DNA of 64,000 nt from Bin5 sp009843665 (GCA_965220285.1 OZ244818.1:4340001-4404000); one strand, 5' to 3'. Counted from the first letter of the stretch, positions 26,266 to 36,309 are shown. The notes: generated by a model from the sequence alone, not told the origin. A program made the numbers and translations.

Positions 26266-27117
26266 TCAATGGCTTCTGTAGATGTTCGCAGGGTCAAGCA
26301 CCCATTTCTCACTGTGCAATTCTTCAGTCAGGACACCGTTTCCAAGCGGTGTATAGTCCCGCCCTGCCATAAGGAAGAGGTCTGGGTCGATTCGATACTG
26401 AGCCAAGCCTACCTCGAATGCGTCTCTGGCGCGGAAGAGCCGCGCCACTGCATTCCCCACGCTCCCCGCCAGGACATGTCCTCGCTCTTCCAGCATCGCC
26501 CCGAGTCTGTTGAAGTCGTTTCCCACGAAACCGGGCTTGGGGCCAAAGGTCAACGTCGGCAACGGTCGGAGCGACCCGTCCGGCTCCCGGATCTGGGCCT
26601 CTACTTCCCGCCACTGGCGGTAGGGAACCTGTACCAGCTGCTCCACTAAATGAAAGAATGTGCACCGAAGGTAGGGAACGCCTAGCAAAAGAATATAGCC
26701 ATCCAACTCATGCAGCTTCCAGAATGGACCGTCTTCCGCCCAGGCCGACGGCCCGTGACTGGCTGTCATCTCCCTGGCATGCGCTCCCAGGGCGGCGACG
26801 GAGTGGACCAGATGGAGGCTTCTCCGCGCCCCCGGGCGTGTTCTTGTCTCCTCGGTCAGACGGCCCATCTCCGAAGGATCAAGTGCAGGGTCGAAGATAG
26901 GATCGCCGCTTGCCGAATGCGAAAAGGTGAATGTTGGTACGGCAAGAGTACCCCCCAGGCCCAGAACTTTCAGGAACGCATCGACCAGAGCCTCCGCGCC
27001 GCCTTCAACGTACCCGATGCTGCTCATCGAGCTATGTACGAACACGATGGCGCCACTGGGCAATCCCAGCGCGCGTAGCGCCTCGCCAATCCTCTCCTCC
27101 GTCTGTGGGTCCCACAT
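26266..27117 (-). CDS. AAC(3) family N-acetyltransferase (aminoglycoside 3-N-acetyltransferase-like)
   Basis: A 283-residue protein of the antibiotic N-acetyltransferase (AAC(3)/YokD) family. Hallmarks are VFVHSSMSSIGYVEGG near residue 27, TLAVPTFTFSHS near 57, the conserved HLVHSVAALG near 103 and LLLGVPYLRCTFFHLVEQ near 143 with the conserved His. ATG 27117 has GGAGAGGA upstream. These enzymes use acetyl-CoA; environmental members often have unknown amine substrates, so antibiotic resistance should not be assumed. It is monocistronic and divergent from the gatCA leader. Confidence 0.87.
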   Translation of the reverse strand: MWDPQTEERIGEALRALGLPSGAIVFVHSSMSSIGYVEGGAEALVDAFLKVLGLGGTLAVPTFTFSHSASGDPIFDPALDPSEMGRLTEETRTRPGARRSLHLVHSVAALGAHAREMTASHGPSAWAEDGPFWKLHELDGYILLLGVPYLRCTFFHLVEQLVQVPYRQWREVEAQIREPDGSLRPLPTLTFGPKPGFVGNDFNRLGAMLEERGHVLAGSVGNAVARLFRARDAFEVGLAQYRIDPDLFLMAGRDYTPLGNGVLTEELHSEKWVLDPANIYRSH

Positions 27118-27362
27118 TCTGCTTCCTCTCCTCTGTGCTCACAGCCTCCCAATTCCAGTCTGTTGTATCCCACCGGTTCTCTCCTGTCAACTGCCCGCAG
27201 CAGTCAGCCGTGCCAAAATTTGACAATTTTGACCACACCGCATATGCTTCTACTATGCAGCCGGATTCTCCCAGACAGACGGACCGATCACACGCTGTAG
27301 TCAACAGTGCAGCAGCAAGCGCAGCATCGCGCGTGCTGCGGTAGCGGGTAACGCTGTTTACA

Positions 27363-27444
27363 CTGCGCCGTAGGCACCGAAGGAAAGCCACGGCGCAGAA
27401 GAAACGCAGAGATGCGCCGTGGACAAATCCCACGGCGTTTTTTT
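27363..27444 (+). promoter_or_regulatory. Attenuator-like leader upstream of gatC
   Basis: Hairpin A: CTGCGCCGT (27363-27371), bulged A, GGC pairing with GCC and ACGGCGCAG (27387-27398); loop ACCGAAGGAAA. Hairpin B: CGCCGTGG (27415-27422) with CCACGGCG (27430-27437) followed by seven Ts, a textbook intrinsic terminator. CCACGGCGCA (27388-27397) can instead pair with TGCGCCGTGG (27413-27422), which would destroy both. The GTG start of gatC lies 40 bases after the T-run. The loop CCGAAGGAA recalls a conserved stretch in glutamine riboswitches, but the remaining consensus was not found. The rest of the 27118-27484 gap holds no clear gene. Confidence 0.5.
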
Positions 27445-27484
27445 GTGGACGAAAACTTCCTCATTCTTCCGCCGCGAGGGCAAT

Positions 27485-27784
27485 GTGAAACTGACAAGGG
27501 AAGAGGTTCGGCACGTTGCTGAACTGGCCAAATTACAACTGACTGATGCCGAATTGGACGAATATGCCGGTCAGCTCGCCCAGATTCTGACCTACGCACA
27601 GCAGGTCCAGTCAGTGGATACAAGCGCCGTGCCTCCAACGCCTCAGGTCCTTCCTCTCAGCAATGTGCTGGCGGAAGACGAGTCGCAGGAAGGCCTTTCA
27701 AACTCGCAGGCAGTCAAAAACGCCCCGGATTCCGACGACGGCTATTTCCGCGTCATTGCCGTGTTCGACGATGTTGGGGCATAG
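27485..27784 (+). CDS. gatC: Asp-tRNA(Asn)/Glu-tRNA(Gln) amidotransferase subunit C
   Basis: A 99-residue GatC, a small subunit that stabilises GatA in the amidotransferase making Asn-tRNA or Gln-tRNA. Typical features are KLTREEVRHVAELAKLQLTD at the N-terminus, the helix LDEYAGQLAQILTYAQQV and the C-terminal segment ending GYFRVIAVFD. The start is GTG 27485 with GAGGG five bases upstream; the frame opens earlier at 27419, but those residues lie on the terminator hairpin. gatA follows after 74 bases; gatB is not in the window. Confidence 0.93.
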   Translation: MKLTREEVRHVAELAKLQLTDAELDEYAGQLAQILTYAQQVQSVDTSAVPPTPQVLPLSNVLAEDESQEGLSNSQAVKNAPDSDDGYFRVIAVFDDVGA

Positions 27785-27858
27785 TGGATAACCCATAGGT
27801 AACGTGGCCTGATGGTTGCAGAGCAGACCAGTGCCCGCTTCCAGCATGGAGGAAGGCA

Positions 27859-29340
27859 ATGATGATGGGCGATCAAAAAGCAACGAAGCAGTTGACTTCG
27901 CTTGGCGTAGCAGAAGCGCGTGCCGGCTTGGCTGCAGGCCAGTTTACATCCGTCGAACTGACTAAGGCATGCCTTGAGCGTATCGAGCGGGTAGACGCTA
28001 CCCTGCATGCCTTTTTGCGAACAACACCGGATGAGGCGCTCGCAGCGGCTTCCCAGGCCGACCGTGCACGCGCCGGCGGTGACGCCCGTCCTCTCCTGGG
28101 AGTCCCAATCGCCATCAAAGACGTTCTGATGACCAGCGGGATCGAGACGACCGCAGGCAGCCGCATCCTGCAGGGCTTTGTTCCCCCCTACTCCGCCACC
28201 GCCGTTCAAAAGCTGCAGGCCGCCGGCGCCATAATACTGGGCAAGACCAACACCGATGAGTTCGCCATGGGGTCGAGCACCGAAAACAGCGGCTTTGGCC
28301 CCACCCGTAACCCCTGGGCCTTGGAACGTGTGCCAGGCGGCAGCAGCGGTGGCTCCGCAGCCGCAGTGGCCGCCGACGAGGCGCCGGCTGCACTGGGAAC
28401 TGACACCGGCGGCAGCGTTCGACAACCCGCTTCGTTCTGCGGTATCGTTGGATTGAAGCCCTCGTACGGCCGCGTAAGCCGCTACGGGCTTATCGCCTAC
28501 GGCAGCAGCTTTGATCAGATAGGGCCCATAACCAAGACCGTCGCTGACGCCGCTCTGCTGCTTGAACTGATCGCCGGTGCGGATCCGCACGACAGCACAA
28601 CCATGCCCGTGAATGCGCCGGACTTTTCGGCAACCTTGACCGGCGACATAGAAGGGATGCGCATCGGCATCCCCGAAGAGTATTTCGTCGAAGGCATCCA
28701 GCCGGATGTCGAAGACGCAGTCCGTTCTGCCATCGATCATTTCGCCTCTCTCGGGGCCGAGATCGTACCGATCGGCCTGCCCAATACGCAGCTGGCTTTG
28801 CCTGTCTACTATCTGGTCGTTACCGCAGAGGCCAGCGCCAATCTTGCTCGCTATGACGGCATCCGCTTTGGCCTCAGCGTTGACGGTGATTCAATATTCG
28901 ACCACTTCCGGCAGACGCGCGGCGCCGGGTTCGGCCCCGAAGTGAAACGCCGCATCATGCTGGGAACCTACGCCCTCAGCGCCGGCTACTACGACGCCTA
29001 CTATTTGAAAGCCCAGCAAGTTCGCACCCTGATCAAGCAGGACTTCGACCAGGCATTTGGGGACGTTGATGTCATCCTTTCGCCGACCTCGCCCACCACC
29101 GCCTTTCGCATCGGCGAAAAAGTGGACGATCCGCTCGCCATGATTTTGACCGACATTTTCACGACCAGCGCCAATCTGGCCGGCCTGTGCGGGATCAGCG
29201 TCCCTTGCGGATTCGACGCCGACGGTTTGCCCATCGGCCTGCAGCTGCTCGGCCCATCTATGGGTGAAGAGAAGATTCTAAGGGCGGCCTACGCCTACGA
29301 ACAGAGTACGGAGTGGCGCCTGAGGAGACCGGTACTGTGA
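27859..29340 (+). CDS. gatA: Asp-tRNA(Asn)/Glu-tRNA(Gln) amidotransferase subunit A
   Basis: A 493-residue amidase-signature enzyme that hydrolyses glutamine to supply ammonia for misacylated tRNA. The Ser-cisSer-Lys triad is in register with known GatA: Lys87 (AIKD), Ser162 (GGSSGGSA) and Ser186 (DTGGSVRQP). The glutamine-pocket segment SYGRVSRYGLIAYGSSFDQIGP is also present. GGAGGA at 27848-27853 supports ATG 27859; in-frame ATGs follow at 27862 and 27865. It is cotranscribed with gatC behind the attenuator-like leader. Confidence 0.95.
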   Translation: MMMGDQKATKQLTSLGVAEARAGLAAGQFTSVELTKACLERIERVDATLHAFLRTTPDEALAAASQADRARAGGDARPLLGVPIAIKDVLMTSGIETTAGSRILQGFVPPYSATAVQKLQAAGAIILGKTNTDEFAMGSSTENSGFGPTRNPWALERVPGGSSGGSAAAVAADEAPAALGTDTGGSVRQPASFCGIVGLKPSYGRVSRYGLIAYGSSFDQIGPITKTVADAALLLELIAGADPHDSTTMPVNAPDFSATLTGDIEGMRIGIPEEYFVEGIQPDVEDAVRSAIDHFASLGAEIVPIGLPNTQLALPVYYLVVTAEASANLARYDGIRFGLSVDGDSIFDHFRQTRGAGFGPEVKRRIMLGTYALSAGYYDAYYLKAQQVRTLIKQDFDQAFGDVDVILSPTSPTTAFRIGEKVDDPLAMILTDIFTTSANLAGLCGISVPCGFDADGLPIGLQLLGPSMGEEKILRAAYAYEQSTEWRLRRPVL

Positions 29341-29356
29341 ACGCCGTCTGTTTTTT
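29326..29356 (+). terminator. Possible weak terminator after gatA
   Basis: AGACCGG (29326-29332) can pair with CCGTCT (29344-29349) with one bulge, followed by G and six Ts; the stem overlaps the gatA stop codon. The 255-base gap up to 29595 holds no recognised gene. Confidence 0.35.
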
Positions 29357-29595
29357 GAACCAAAGGAAATGCCTGACTGAGTTGGCCGACAAAGGCCTCC
29401 GCAGGTCAACCCCCTGGGCATCAGCTCTGAGCGCAGCCGGTGCAGCTGGCCGGCAACGGCTCGGTTAAGTCGCCGACCGTTGTGGAATCGGCTGAAAAGG
29501 CTTGCATCGGAAACGCCGACGCTTGGGCCCGCCCAAAGCATCTGGCAGGCATCGAAACTACCTGTCCCCACACATAGAGCCAACTAGAGACGAAT

Positions 29596-30860
<1,265 letters not shown>

Positions 30861-30864
<4 letters not shown>

Positions 30865-30912
30865 CAGCACCTGAACTCGAGCTTTTCGGGCTCTCCTGGT
30901 GTCCGCTGCTAT
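30861..30912. terminator. Inverted repeat between convergent genes
   Basis: ATAGCAGC (30861-30868) is complementary to GCTGCTAT (30905-30912), and an inner GAGC/GCTC pair can form. It lies between convergent stops and may serve both strands, but there is no T-run. Confidence 0.35.
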
Positions 30913-30938
30913 TCACCCCGCTGGCAAAGTGAGACCGG

Positions 30939-32393
30939 TTACTGGCTTGGTGTCGGAGTTGGAGTTGGACTAGGGGTCGGCGTAAGTTCAGATGTCGAAT
31001 CGGGAGTTGGCGATGGGGTGACTGTCGGCGTGACCGTCGGTACAGTCGAATCCACGCGCGGCAGCAGCAGATGCACAGGCAAAGAGGAAATCGTAAGCGA
31101 CATCGCTGCCGAAGCATCGATTCTCCCGTGACCGAATTTGTCGTCCTTGCTGGTGTCTCCCAAATCGACCGCGCTCTGCTGAATCACCGCTTCCACCTCT
31201 GCTGAGGACAAGCTAGGGGCTGCAGACAGAACAAGAGCTGCCAGTCCCACCACGTGAGGCGTCGCCAGGCTCGTTCCATTCACTGACCGATACTCGTCAT
31301 GCGTCGGGGGAAACGGGCTGTAAATGCTGACCCCAGGCGCCGCGATATCTACAAAGGTGCCCGCGCTTGAGAACCAGGCGTGGGCATCGTCTTTGTCAGT
31401 CGCGCCGACCGCAATCACGTTATCGAGCGCGGCGGGATAGGTGACGGGATTCCCCTGTTCATAGAGATTTCCAGACGCCGAGAAAACAAGTGCCCCTTCA
31501 TTCGCGGCGTAGTTGATCGCGCTCTGCATCCCAAATGACGGACCAAAACTGATGATACTGATGTTAATGACGTCTGCGCCCTCGTCCGCAGCCCAATAGA
31601 GGGCGCAGGTAAGGTTGCTGCTCACGCCCTGCCCCTGGCTGTCCAGAACCTTCACCGGCAAGATCTGGGCATCAAAAGCCAGGCCGGCAATTCCCCTTTC
31701 GTTGTGTGCAGCGGCCGCCACCACCCCAGCCACCAAGGTTCCGTGACCGTAATCGTCGTCCGCTTCGGTGTCTTCGTTGACAAAATCATACCCCTCCAGA
31801 ACACGCGCCGACAGCTCAGGATGGTCCAGGTCGACGCCGGAATCGATCACCGCAACAATTACATTGCTACCTGTGGAAACCTTCCAGGCCGCTTCAGCCT
31901 CGATCTTGGCCAGCGCCCACTGTCTGTCGTAGAAAGGGTCGTTAGGTGTGCCCTCATCATTCGTGGACCGCGGAGTGGAATGCATTTCTCTGGTCGAGAC
32001 ACCGCGAATTTCAAGACTCCGGCCTTCCGCTACGGCATTCTCACCGGTTGTGGCCGCGAAGATCAGAAAGTCCGGTTCCGCGTATTCCACCGCCGGATCC
32101 AGCATGAATGCCTCTGCCGCCTCCAGTTCCGTTCCCGGCCGCACACTGTGCAAATGGACCGAGCCGCAGGATATCGAGGAGGGACGCAAATCAAACTTTT
32201 TGGCCGTCTCCGTCATCGAAACGGAGGAAAACCCGGAATTAAACTTGATCAGGATGCGGCCGGACGCGTAAGTATCCTTTTTCCCTATCAGTCTTGGTGA
32301 CCGCAGTCTACCCGAACAGGAAGAAAGTGTTGAGAGAAGGAGAATGAGGCAGAGAGAAATGAAAACTGAGCGATTTTGGGACGAAGTAACCAT
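30939..32393 (-). CDS. S8 family subtilisin-like serine protease, lipoprotein
   Basis: A 484-residue exported protease. The N-terminal signal ends in a lipobox (LSTLSSC near residue 28), so the mature enzyme should be lipid-anchored. An inhibitor I9-like prodomain (GRILIKFNSGFSSVS) follows. The catalytic triad is visible: Asp in VIAVIDSGVDLDHPEL-type sequence, His in DDYGHGTLVAG, and Ser in NGTSLATPHV; the oxyanion Asn region SASGNLYEQGNP is also present. The last 30 residues are a Thr-Pro-rich tail. ATG 32393 is chosen over TTG 32450. It has its own extended -10 promoter. Confidence 0.92.
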   Translation of the reverse strand: MVTSSQNRSVFISLCLILLLSTLSSCSGRLRSPRLIGKKDTYASGRILIKFNSGFSSVSMTETAKKFDLRPSSISCGSVHLHSVRPGTELEAAEAFMLDPAVEYAEPDFLIFAATTGENAVAEGRSLEIRGVSTREMHSTPRSTNDEGTPNDPFYDRQWALAKIEAEAAWKVSTGSNVIVAVIDSGVDLDHPELSARVLEGYDFVNEDTEADDDYGHGTLVAGVVAAAAHNERGIAGLAFDAQILPVKVLDSQGQGVSSNLTCALYWAADEGADVINISIISFGPSFGMQSAINYAANEGALVFSASGNLYEQGNPVTYPAALDNVIAVGATDKDDAHAWFSSAGTFVDIAAPGVSIYSPFPPTHDEYRSVNGTSLATPHVVGLAALVLSAAPSLSSAEVEAVIQQSAVDLGDTSKDDKFGHGRIDASAAMSLTISSLPVHLLLPRVDSTVPTVTPTVTPSPTPDSTSELTPTPSPTPTPTPSQ

Positions 32394-32809
32394 TGAAAAG
32401 CAGCAAAGAAGCGCCAATAGCTCCGCAGGTACGAATGTTTGAATTTGCAAGCTCTGGGCTCACGCCTCTGACAAGGTGACGAACGCTTCAGCGCTGTTCC
32501 ACAGGCCTCAAGGATTATATCATATCAAGAAATCCAGTCTACAACGTTTTTCAGTAGTGGCAGCGCCCCCCAATTGGGTTTCAACCGGCCTTAATCCTCC
32601 TTGCTCTTGAAAAGCGGACCCGTCTGTTCAGATTTTCATTCCTAACTGCATTGTCAATCCAGTGTCCCCGCCAACCTGCCAGTGACCTCTTGAAATCCCT
32701 TTCCCGCCCGGCAACTGACAACACCTTTAGTCTTGACGCATCCGCATGAGTCGATTACCATTTTTATTGACAACGCTCACCCTACTCCTCAGATTAGCAC
32801 CATATCAAA
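32394..32809. other. Divergent intergenic region
   Basis: No gene seen. It holds the extended -10 at 32514-32522 for the minus-strand protease. On the plus strand a TTGACA at 32767-32772 lies 38 bases before the amidohydrolase ATG with only a poor -10 (AGATTA at 32791-32796); if used, the transcript leader would be very short. Confidence 0.4.
32514..32522 (-). promoter_or_regulatory. Extended -10 promoter for the S8 protease
   Basis: On the minus strand the sequence reads TGATATAAT, identical to the extended -10 at 22342. It lies about 120 bases before ATG 32393. Confidence 0.55.
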
Positions 32810-34447
32810 ATGCCTGAACAGACAATCCTCATTCTCAATGCACGTATAGTCGACGGCTCGGGCTCTCCCTGGCGCTACGGAGATGTAGCCCTGACAAACG
32901 ACCGCATCTCGGCAGTCGCCCCGCCTGGCGCCATCCCAACCGACAACTGCGCCGAGGTCGTGGACGCGGACGGGCACGTTGTCTGTCCCGGATTCGTCGA
33001 CATCCTCAGTCACTCGATCCTGTCGCTTATGGTGGATGGCCGTAGCCTCTCCAAGATCTCCCAGGGCGTCACCACGGAGGTGATGGGCGAGGGATCGACG
33101 CCCGCCCCCGTTGGCGGTAGAAACAGCGCTGAGATGCCCGTTCATCAGTTCACGCAACTGCTGAATCCCGAATGGGCCGAGCGTATGGCCACCTGGACCC
33201 GGTTCCGCGACTGGTTGGAGGCCATGACCGATCAGGGCGTTTCACCCAATATCGGCTCTTTCCTCGGCGGGGGCACACTTCGCAAGTATGCCATGGGAAT
33301 GGACATGCGTCCGCCCACCGACGACGAGATGGCGACGATGAAGCGCGTTACCGCCGACGCTATGGAGGAAGGCGCCTTCGGCGTCTCTTTCGCGCTCATC
33401 TACCCGCCTTCCAGCTATGCCGCGACCGACGAAATCATCGAGATCGCCAGCTCCTTCCGGCCCTACAACGGCATCTACATCACCCACCTGCGCTCGGAAG
33501 CCGACGCCTTCCTGGAAGGGCTGGAAGAGGCCCTGTCAATAGGACAAAGTGCCGATGTCCCAGTCGAAATCTATCACCTGAAAGCGGCCGGAACCCGCAA
33601 CTGGCACAAAATGGCCTCAGCAATGGAGCGCATCACCGAGGCCCGGTCACAAGGAACCGATGTCACTGCCGACATGTACTCTTACCCAGCTGCAGGAACC
33701 GGTCTCACCTCCGTCTTGCCGCCTTGGGCTGCAGCCGAAGACAAGCTCTATGAAAACATACGCGACGGTGCCATGCGGGCCAGGATCAAGGAAGCGGCCC
33801 TCAATCCAACCGGTGACTGGGAAGCGATGGCCGACCTGGTAGGGCCGCAGGGCGTGATGCCTGTTGGCTTCCTCAAGGAGGAAAACCAGAAGTATGTGGG
33901 TAAGCTCCTCTCGGAAGTCGCAACAGAAATGTGCGTGGACTGGCCCGACGCGGCCATGGATCTTCTCGCATCCGAAGAGCAGCGCATCAGCACATTCTAT
34001 TTCGTCATGAGCGAAGAGAACCTGCGGCGCCAGTTGCAACAGCCCTGGATCATGATCTCCACCGACGCCGGTGGGTTGGACCCATCCTGGGCCGCGCCAA
34101 CCGGCCCCTACCATCCCCGCGCCTACGGCACCTACAGCCGCGTTCTGGGAAAGTACGTGCGCGAAGAAAAGGTAATTTCGCTGGAGGACGCAGTGCGCAA
34201 GATGTCTTCGGCACTCTGCGACCGGCTCGGACTGCGCGACCGGGGCCAGCTGCGCGAGGGCTTTTTCGCCGACGTGGTTATCTTCGATCCGGAGACTGTA
34301 GGCGACCTGGCAACGTTTACCGACCCGCACCAGCTCTCCGTCGGTGTACGCGATGTCTGGGTCAACGGCGAACGAGTCTATAAGGATGGCGCGCACACCG
34401 GGGCGACACCCGGACGAATAGTGTCCGGTCCGGGACGGCGAGCATGA
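32810..34447 (+). CDS. N-acyl-D-amino-acid deacylase family amidohydrolase
   Basis: A 545-residue amidohydrolase-superfamily protein. The N-terminal ILILNARIVDGSGSPW and PGFVDILSHS (near residue 62-71), EVMGEGSTPAP near 93, ITHLRSEAD near 222, IYHLKAAG near 256 and MISTDAGGLD near 415 follow the D-aminoacylase/dihydroorotase-like order of metal ligands. In the first motif Leu replaces the first His of the usual HxH pair. The typical product hydrolyses N-acyl-D-amino acids. The recombinase gene follows 64 bases later. The listed ATG is the only sensible start. Substrate not certain. Confidence 0.85.
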   Translation: MPEQTILILNARIVDGSGSPWRYGDVALTNDRISAVAPPGAIPTDNCAEVVDADGHVVCPGFVDILSHSILSLMVDGRSLSKISQGVTTEVMGEGSTPAPVGGRNSAEMPVHQFTQLLNPEWAERMATWTRFRDWLEAMTDQGVSPNIGSFLGGGTLRKYAMGMDMRPPTDDEMATMKRVTADAMEEGAFGVSFALIYPPSSYAATDEIIEIASSFRPYNGIYITHLRSEADAFLEGLEEALSIGQSADVPVEIYHLKAAGTRNWHKMASAMERITEARSQGTDVTADMYSYPAAGTGLTSVLPPWAAAEDKLYENIRDGAMRARIKEAALNPTGDWEAMADLVGPQGVMPVGFLKEENQKYVGKLLSEVATEMCVDWPDAAMDLLASEEQRISTFYFVMSEENLRRQLQQPWIMISTDAGGLDPSWAAPTGPYHPRAYGTYSRVLGKYVREEKVISLEDAVRKMSSALCDRLGLRDRGQLREGFFADVVIFDPETVGDLATFTDPHQLSVGVRDVWVNGERVYKDGAHTGATPGRIVSGPGRRA

Positions 34448-34511
34448 CTGCTCCCGACGCCGCCCTTCTTTTGGGGGGCCGACTCTCCCTGGTCTCTTGG
34501 CAGGCAACCTG

Positions 34512-35501
34512 ATGTCTATCTCCTCCAATATCGAAAGCTTTCTGGAAGCCGCTGGCACCGGTACGGCCCATACGCGCCGCACCTACCGTACGGCCATGAA
34601 CCTTTTCCGCCAATATTTGGGCGAAAAGGGGATCCCGCCGGAACACAAAGACCTTGAAGACCTGGATGTCGATCGACTGCTGGCGTTTTCGACCTGGCTC
34701 CTGGAGGAGGCCAGCATCGGCCAGCGCACATTGACTACCTATCTGGCTGCCATGATGGCCTGGGTGAGCTACGCGCAGGTGCGAGGCTGGTTGCCGTTCA
34801 CGCCGCAGGAGTTGGCGCGCCTGCAGGAAGGGATCAAGCACGTTCGTAGAACGCAACGCCCACCGGAGCTGATACCCCATCCCCCCCGGCCTGAGGAGAT
34901 GGAGCTCCTGGTCACTGCGGCACGCGAGACCGTCCTGCGCCGGCCAGATGATCCGCGTGAACGGCTTGCCAGGTTGCGCGACATCGCTATCGTGGAAACG
35001 CTGCGTTGCACGGGGCTGCGGGTCGGGGAACTGGTCAGCATCACACGCAAACAGCTGGAAGACCAGGATAGGGCGGTGTGGGTCGTTGGCAAGGGCAACA
35101 AAGTCCGCCGCGTCTACTTCGACGAACGGTCATGGGACGCGATTCACCGTTACTTGCAGGCGAGGCAACAGGTCGACGGCGCCACCGGCCGCCCACTGTC
35201 CGAGCTGCCGGTCTTTGCCCGCCATGACAGAAAGGCCGGCTCGAAAATACTGCCCCTGTCCACACAATCCGTCCAAAACACCATTCGCCGCCTCGCCGAG
35301 ACCGCAGGCCTGGGCGCGAAGGGCATAACCCCCCACGCCCTCCGACATTATTTCGCTACCCGAATCTACCAGACCACACACGACCTGGCCGTCACCCAGA
35401 CCGCGCTGGGACACGCGAGTCCCAACACGACCCGCATCTACGCCAAGCTTGAGGATAACGCGGTGCGGGACGCCCATCGTGAGGCGTTCGAATCGAAATG
35501 A
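34512..35501 (+). CDS. Tyrosine recombinase (XerC/XerD family)
   Basis: A 329-residue site-specific recombinase. An N-terminal SAM-like core-binding domain (about residues 5-100, TRRTYRTAMNLF) precedes the catalytic domain. Arg near 169 is in CTGLRVGELV, Lys near 196 in GKGNKVRRV, His/Arg near 274-277 in HALRHYFA, His near 301 in LGHAS and the nucleophile Tyr near 310 in TRIYAKL. ATG 34512 follows a short GCAGG. The size fits XerC/XerD rather than phage integrases; there are no excisionase, attachment-site or phage genes nearby. It may be the chromosome dimer resolvase or a lone mobile recombinase. Confidence 0.9.
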   Translation: MSISSNIESFLEAAGTGTAHTRRTYRTAMNLFRQYLGEKGIPPEHKDLEDLDVDRLLAFSTWLLEEASIGQRTLTTYLAAMMAWVSYAQVRGWLPFTPQELARLQEGIKHVRRTQRPPELIPHPPRPEEMELLVTAARETVLRRPDDPRERLARLRDIAIVETLRCTGLRVGELVSITRKQLEDQDRAVWVVGKGNKVRRVYFDERSWDAIHRYLQARQQVDGATGRPLSELPVFARHDRKAGSKILPLSTQSVQNTIRRLAETAGLGAKGITPHALRHYFATRIYQTTHDLAVTQTALGHASPNTTRIYAKLEDNAVRDAHREAFESK

Positions 35502-35538
35502 GTGGTGGGAAGCGGCTCGCGGCCAGCGGCCACAAACT

Positions 35539-36309
35539 TTACTCTCGACCATCCCCGGTGTGCGGTTTTGCCATCAGCAGCCAGTAAGGAACGAATCCGT
35601 AGTACCAGGCAAGTAGTAGGGCGATTCGCAACCCGTGCAAGCCATCGCGCCATCCCTTAAGCGTGACAAAGCGGCGCCGCAGCTCGCGTACCGGCTGAAG
35701 AACCAAATTGTGCGGTTGCGGTCGAACGCCCTCTTCTCCGAGAATCCTGGCTTCGTAGCTGGCGTAACGCCTTTGCTTGCGGTGAAACTGCCGCCAGTCT
35801 GCATAGTTGTAGTGCAGCAGCGGCTCCGCCAGAATACCGTCTTCGCCCTCCAGGATGACGACTTCGTGCACCTCCCTGCGCAGGTCGTAACGGGCAGAGC
35901 CTCTCCGCAAAAGGCGCAACTGATAGTCGGGAAAGAACCCTCCCCCCTGCATTTCATGGCCGACGATGAAGTTGCGGCGCGGGATCCAGAATCCGGCGCG
36001 GCGCCTATCCTCGCATGCCTGCAAGACCTCACGCGCCAGCGCTGGCGTGGCCCGTTCGTCGGCGTCAATGAACAGAATCCATTCACTGTTGATGCAGTCA
36101 AGCGCGGCCTGTCGCTGCCGGCCGTAGTCGTCAAATGGACGCGCGACCACGCGTGCGCCCGCATCCTGAGCAATAGCCCGCGTGTCGTCTTGGCTGCACG
36201 AGTCCCACACCACGACCTCGTCAGTCCACCCCTTCAGCGCGCCGATGCAGTCCGCAATGTTTTCAGATTCATCCTTGGTGAGGATTACTGCTGTTAGGCG
36301 CAAGGGCAT
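35539..36309 (-). CDS. Glycosyltransferase family 2 (WaaE/KdtX-like)
   Basis: A 256-residue GT2 enzyme with LTAVILTKDESENI at the N-terminus, WDSCSQDDTRAIA near 36, metal-binding DxD as FIDADE near residues 81-86, and FPDYQLRLLRRG near 132. The pattern matches LPS core beta-glycosyltransferases of the WaaE/LgtF group, which also occur in Gram-positive and monoderm-like bacteria for surface glycans. A C-terminal hydrophobic stretch (LLLAWYYGFVPYWLL) may attach it to the membrane. It is the last gene of the glycan group read from 40056. Confidence 0.9.
   Translation of the reverse strand: MPLRLTAVILTKDESENIADCIGALKGWTDEVVVWDSCSQDDTRAIAQDAGARVVARPFDDYGRQRQAALDCINSEWILFIDADERATPALAREVLQACEDRRRAGFWIPRRNFIVGHEMQGGGFFPDYQLRLLRRGSARYDLRREVHEVVILEGEDGILAEPLLHYNYADWRQFHRKQRRYASYEARILGEEGVRPQPHNLVLQPVRELRRRFVTLKGWRDGLHGLRIALLLAWYYGFVPYWLLMAKPHTGDGRE

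Noticed and set aside
27243..27299. A short leader peptide frame upstream of the gatC leader
   Set aside because: It encodes 18 residues not enriched in Gln, Glu, Asn or Asp and ends about 60 bases before the first hairpin, so ribosome-stalling attenuation is not supported.
34497..35501. Prophage or integrative element around the recombinase
   Set aside because: No attachment repeats, tRNA, phage or conjugation genes are visible nearby.
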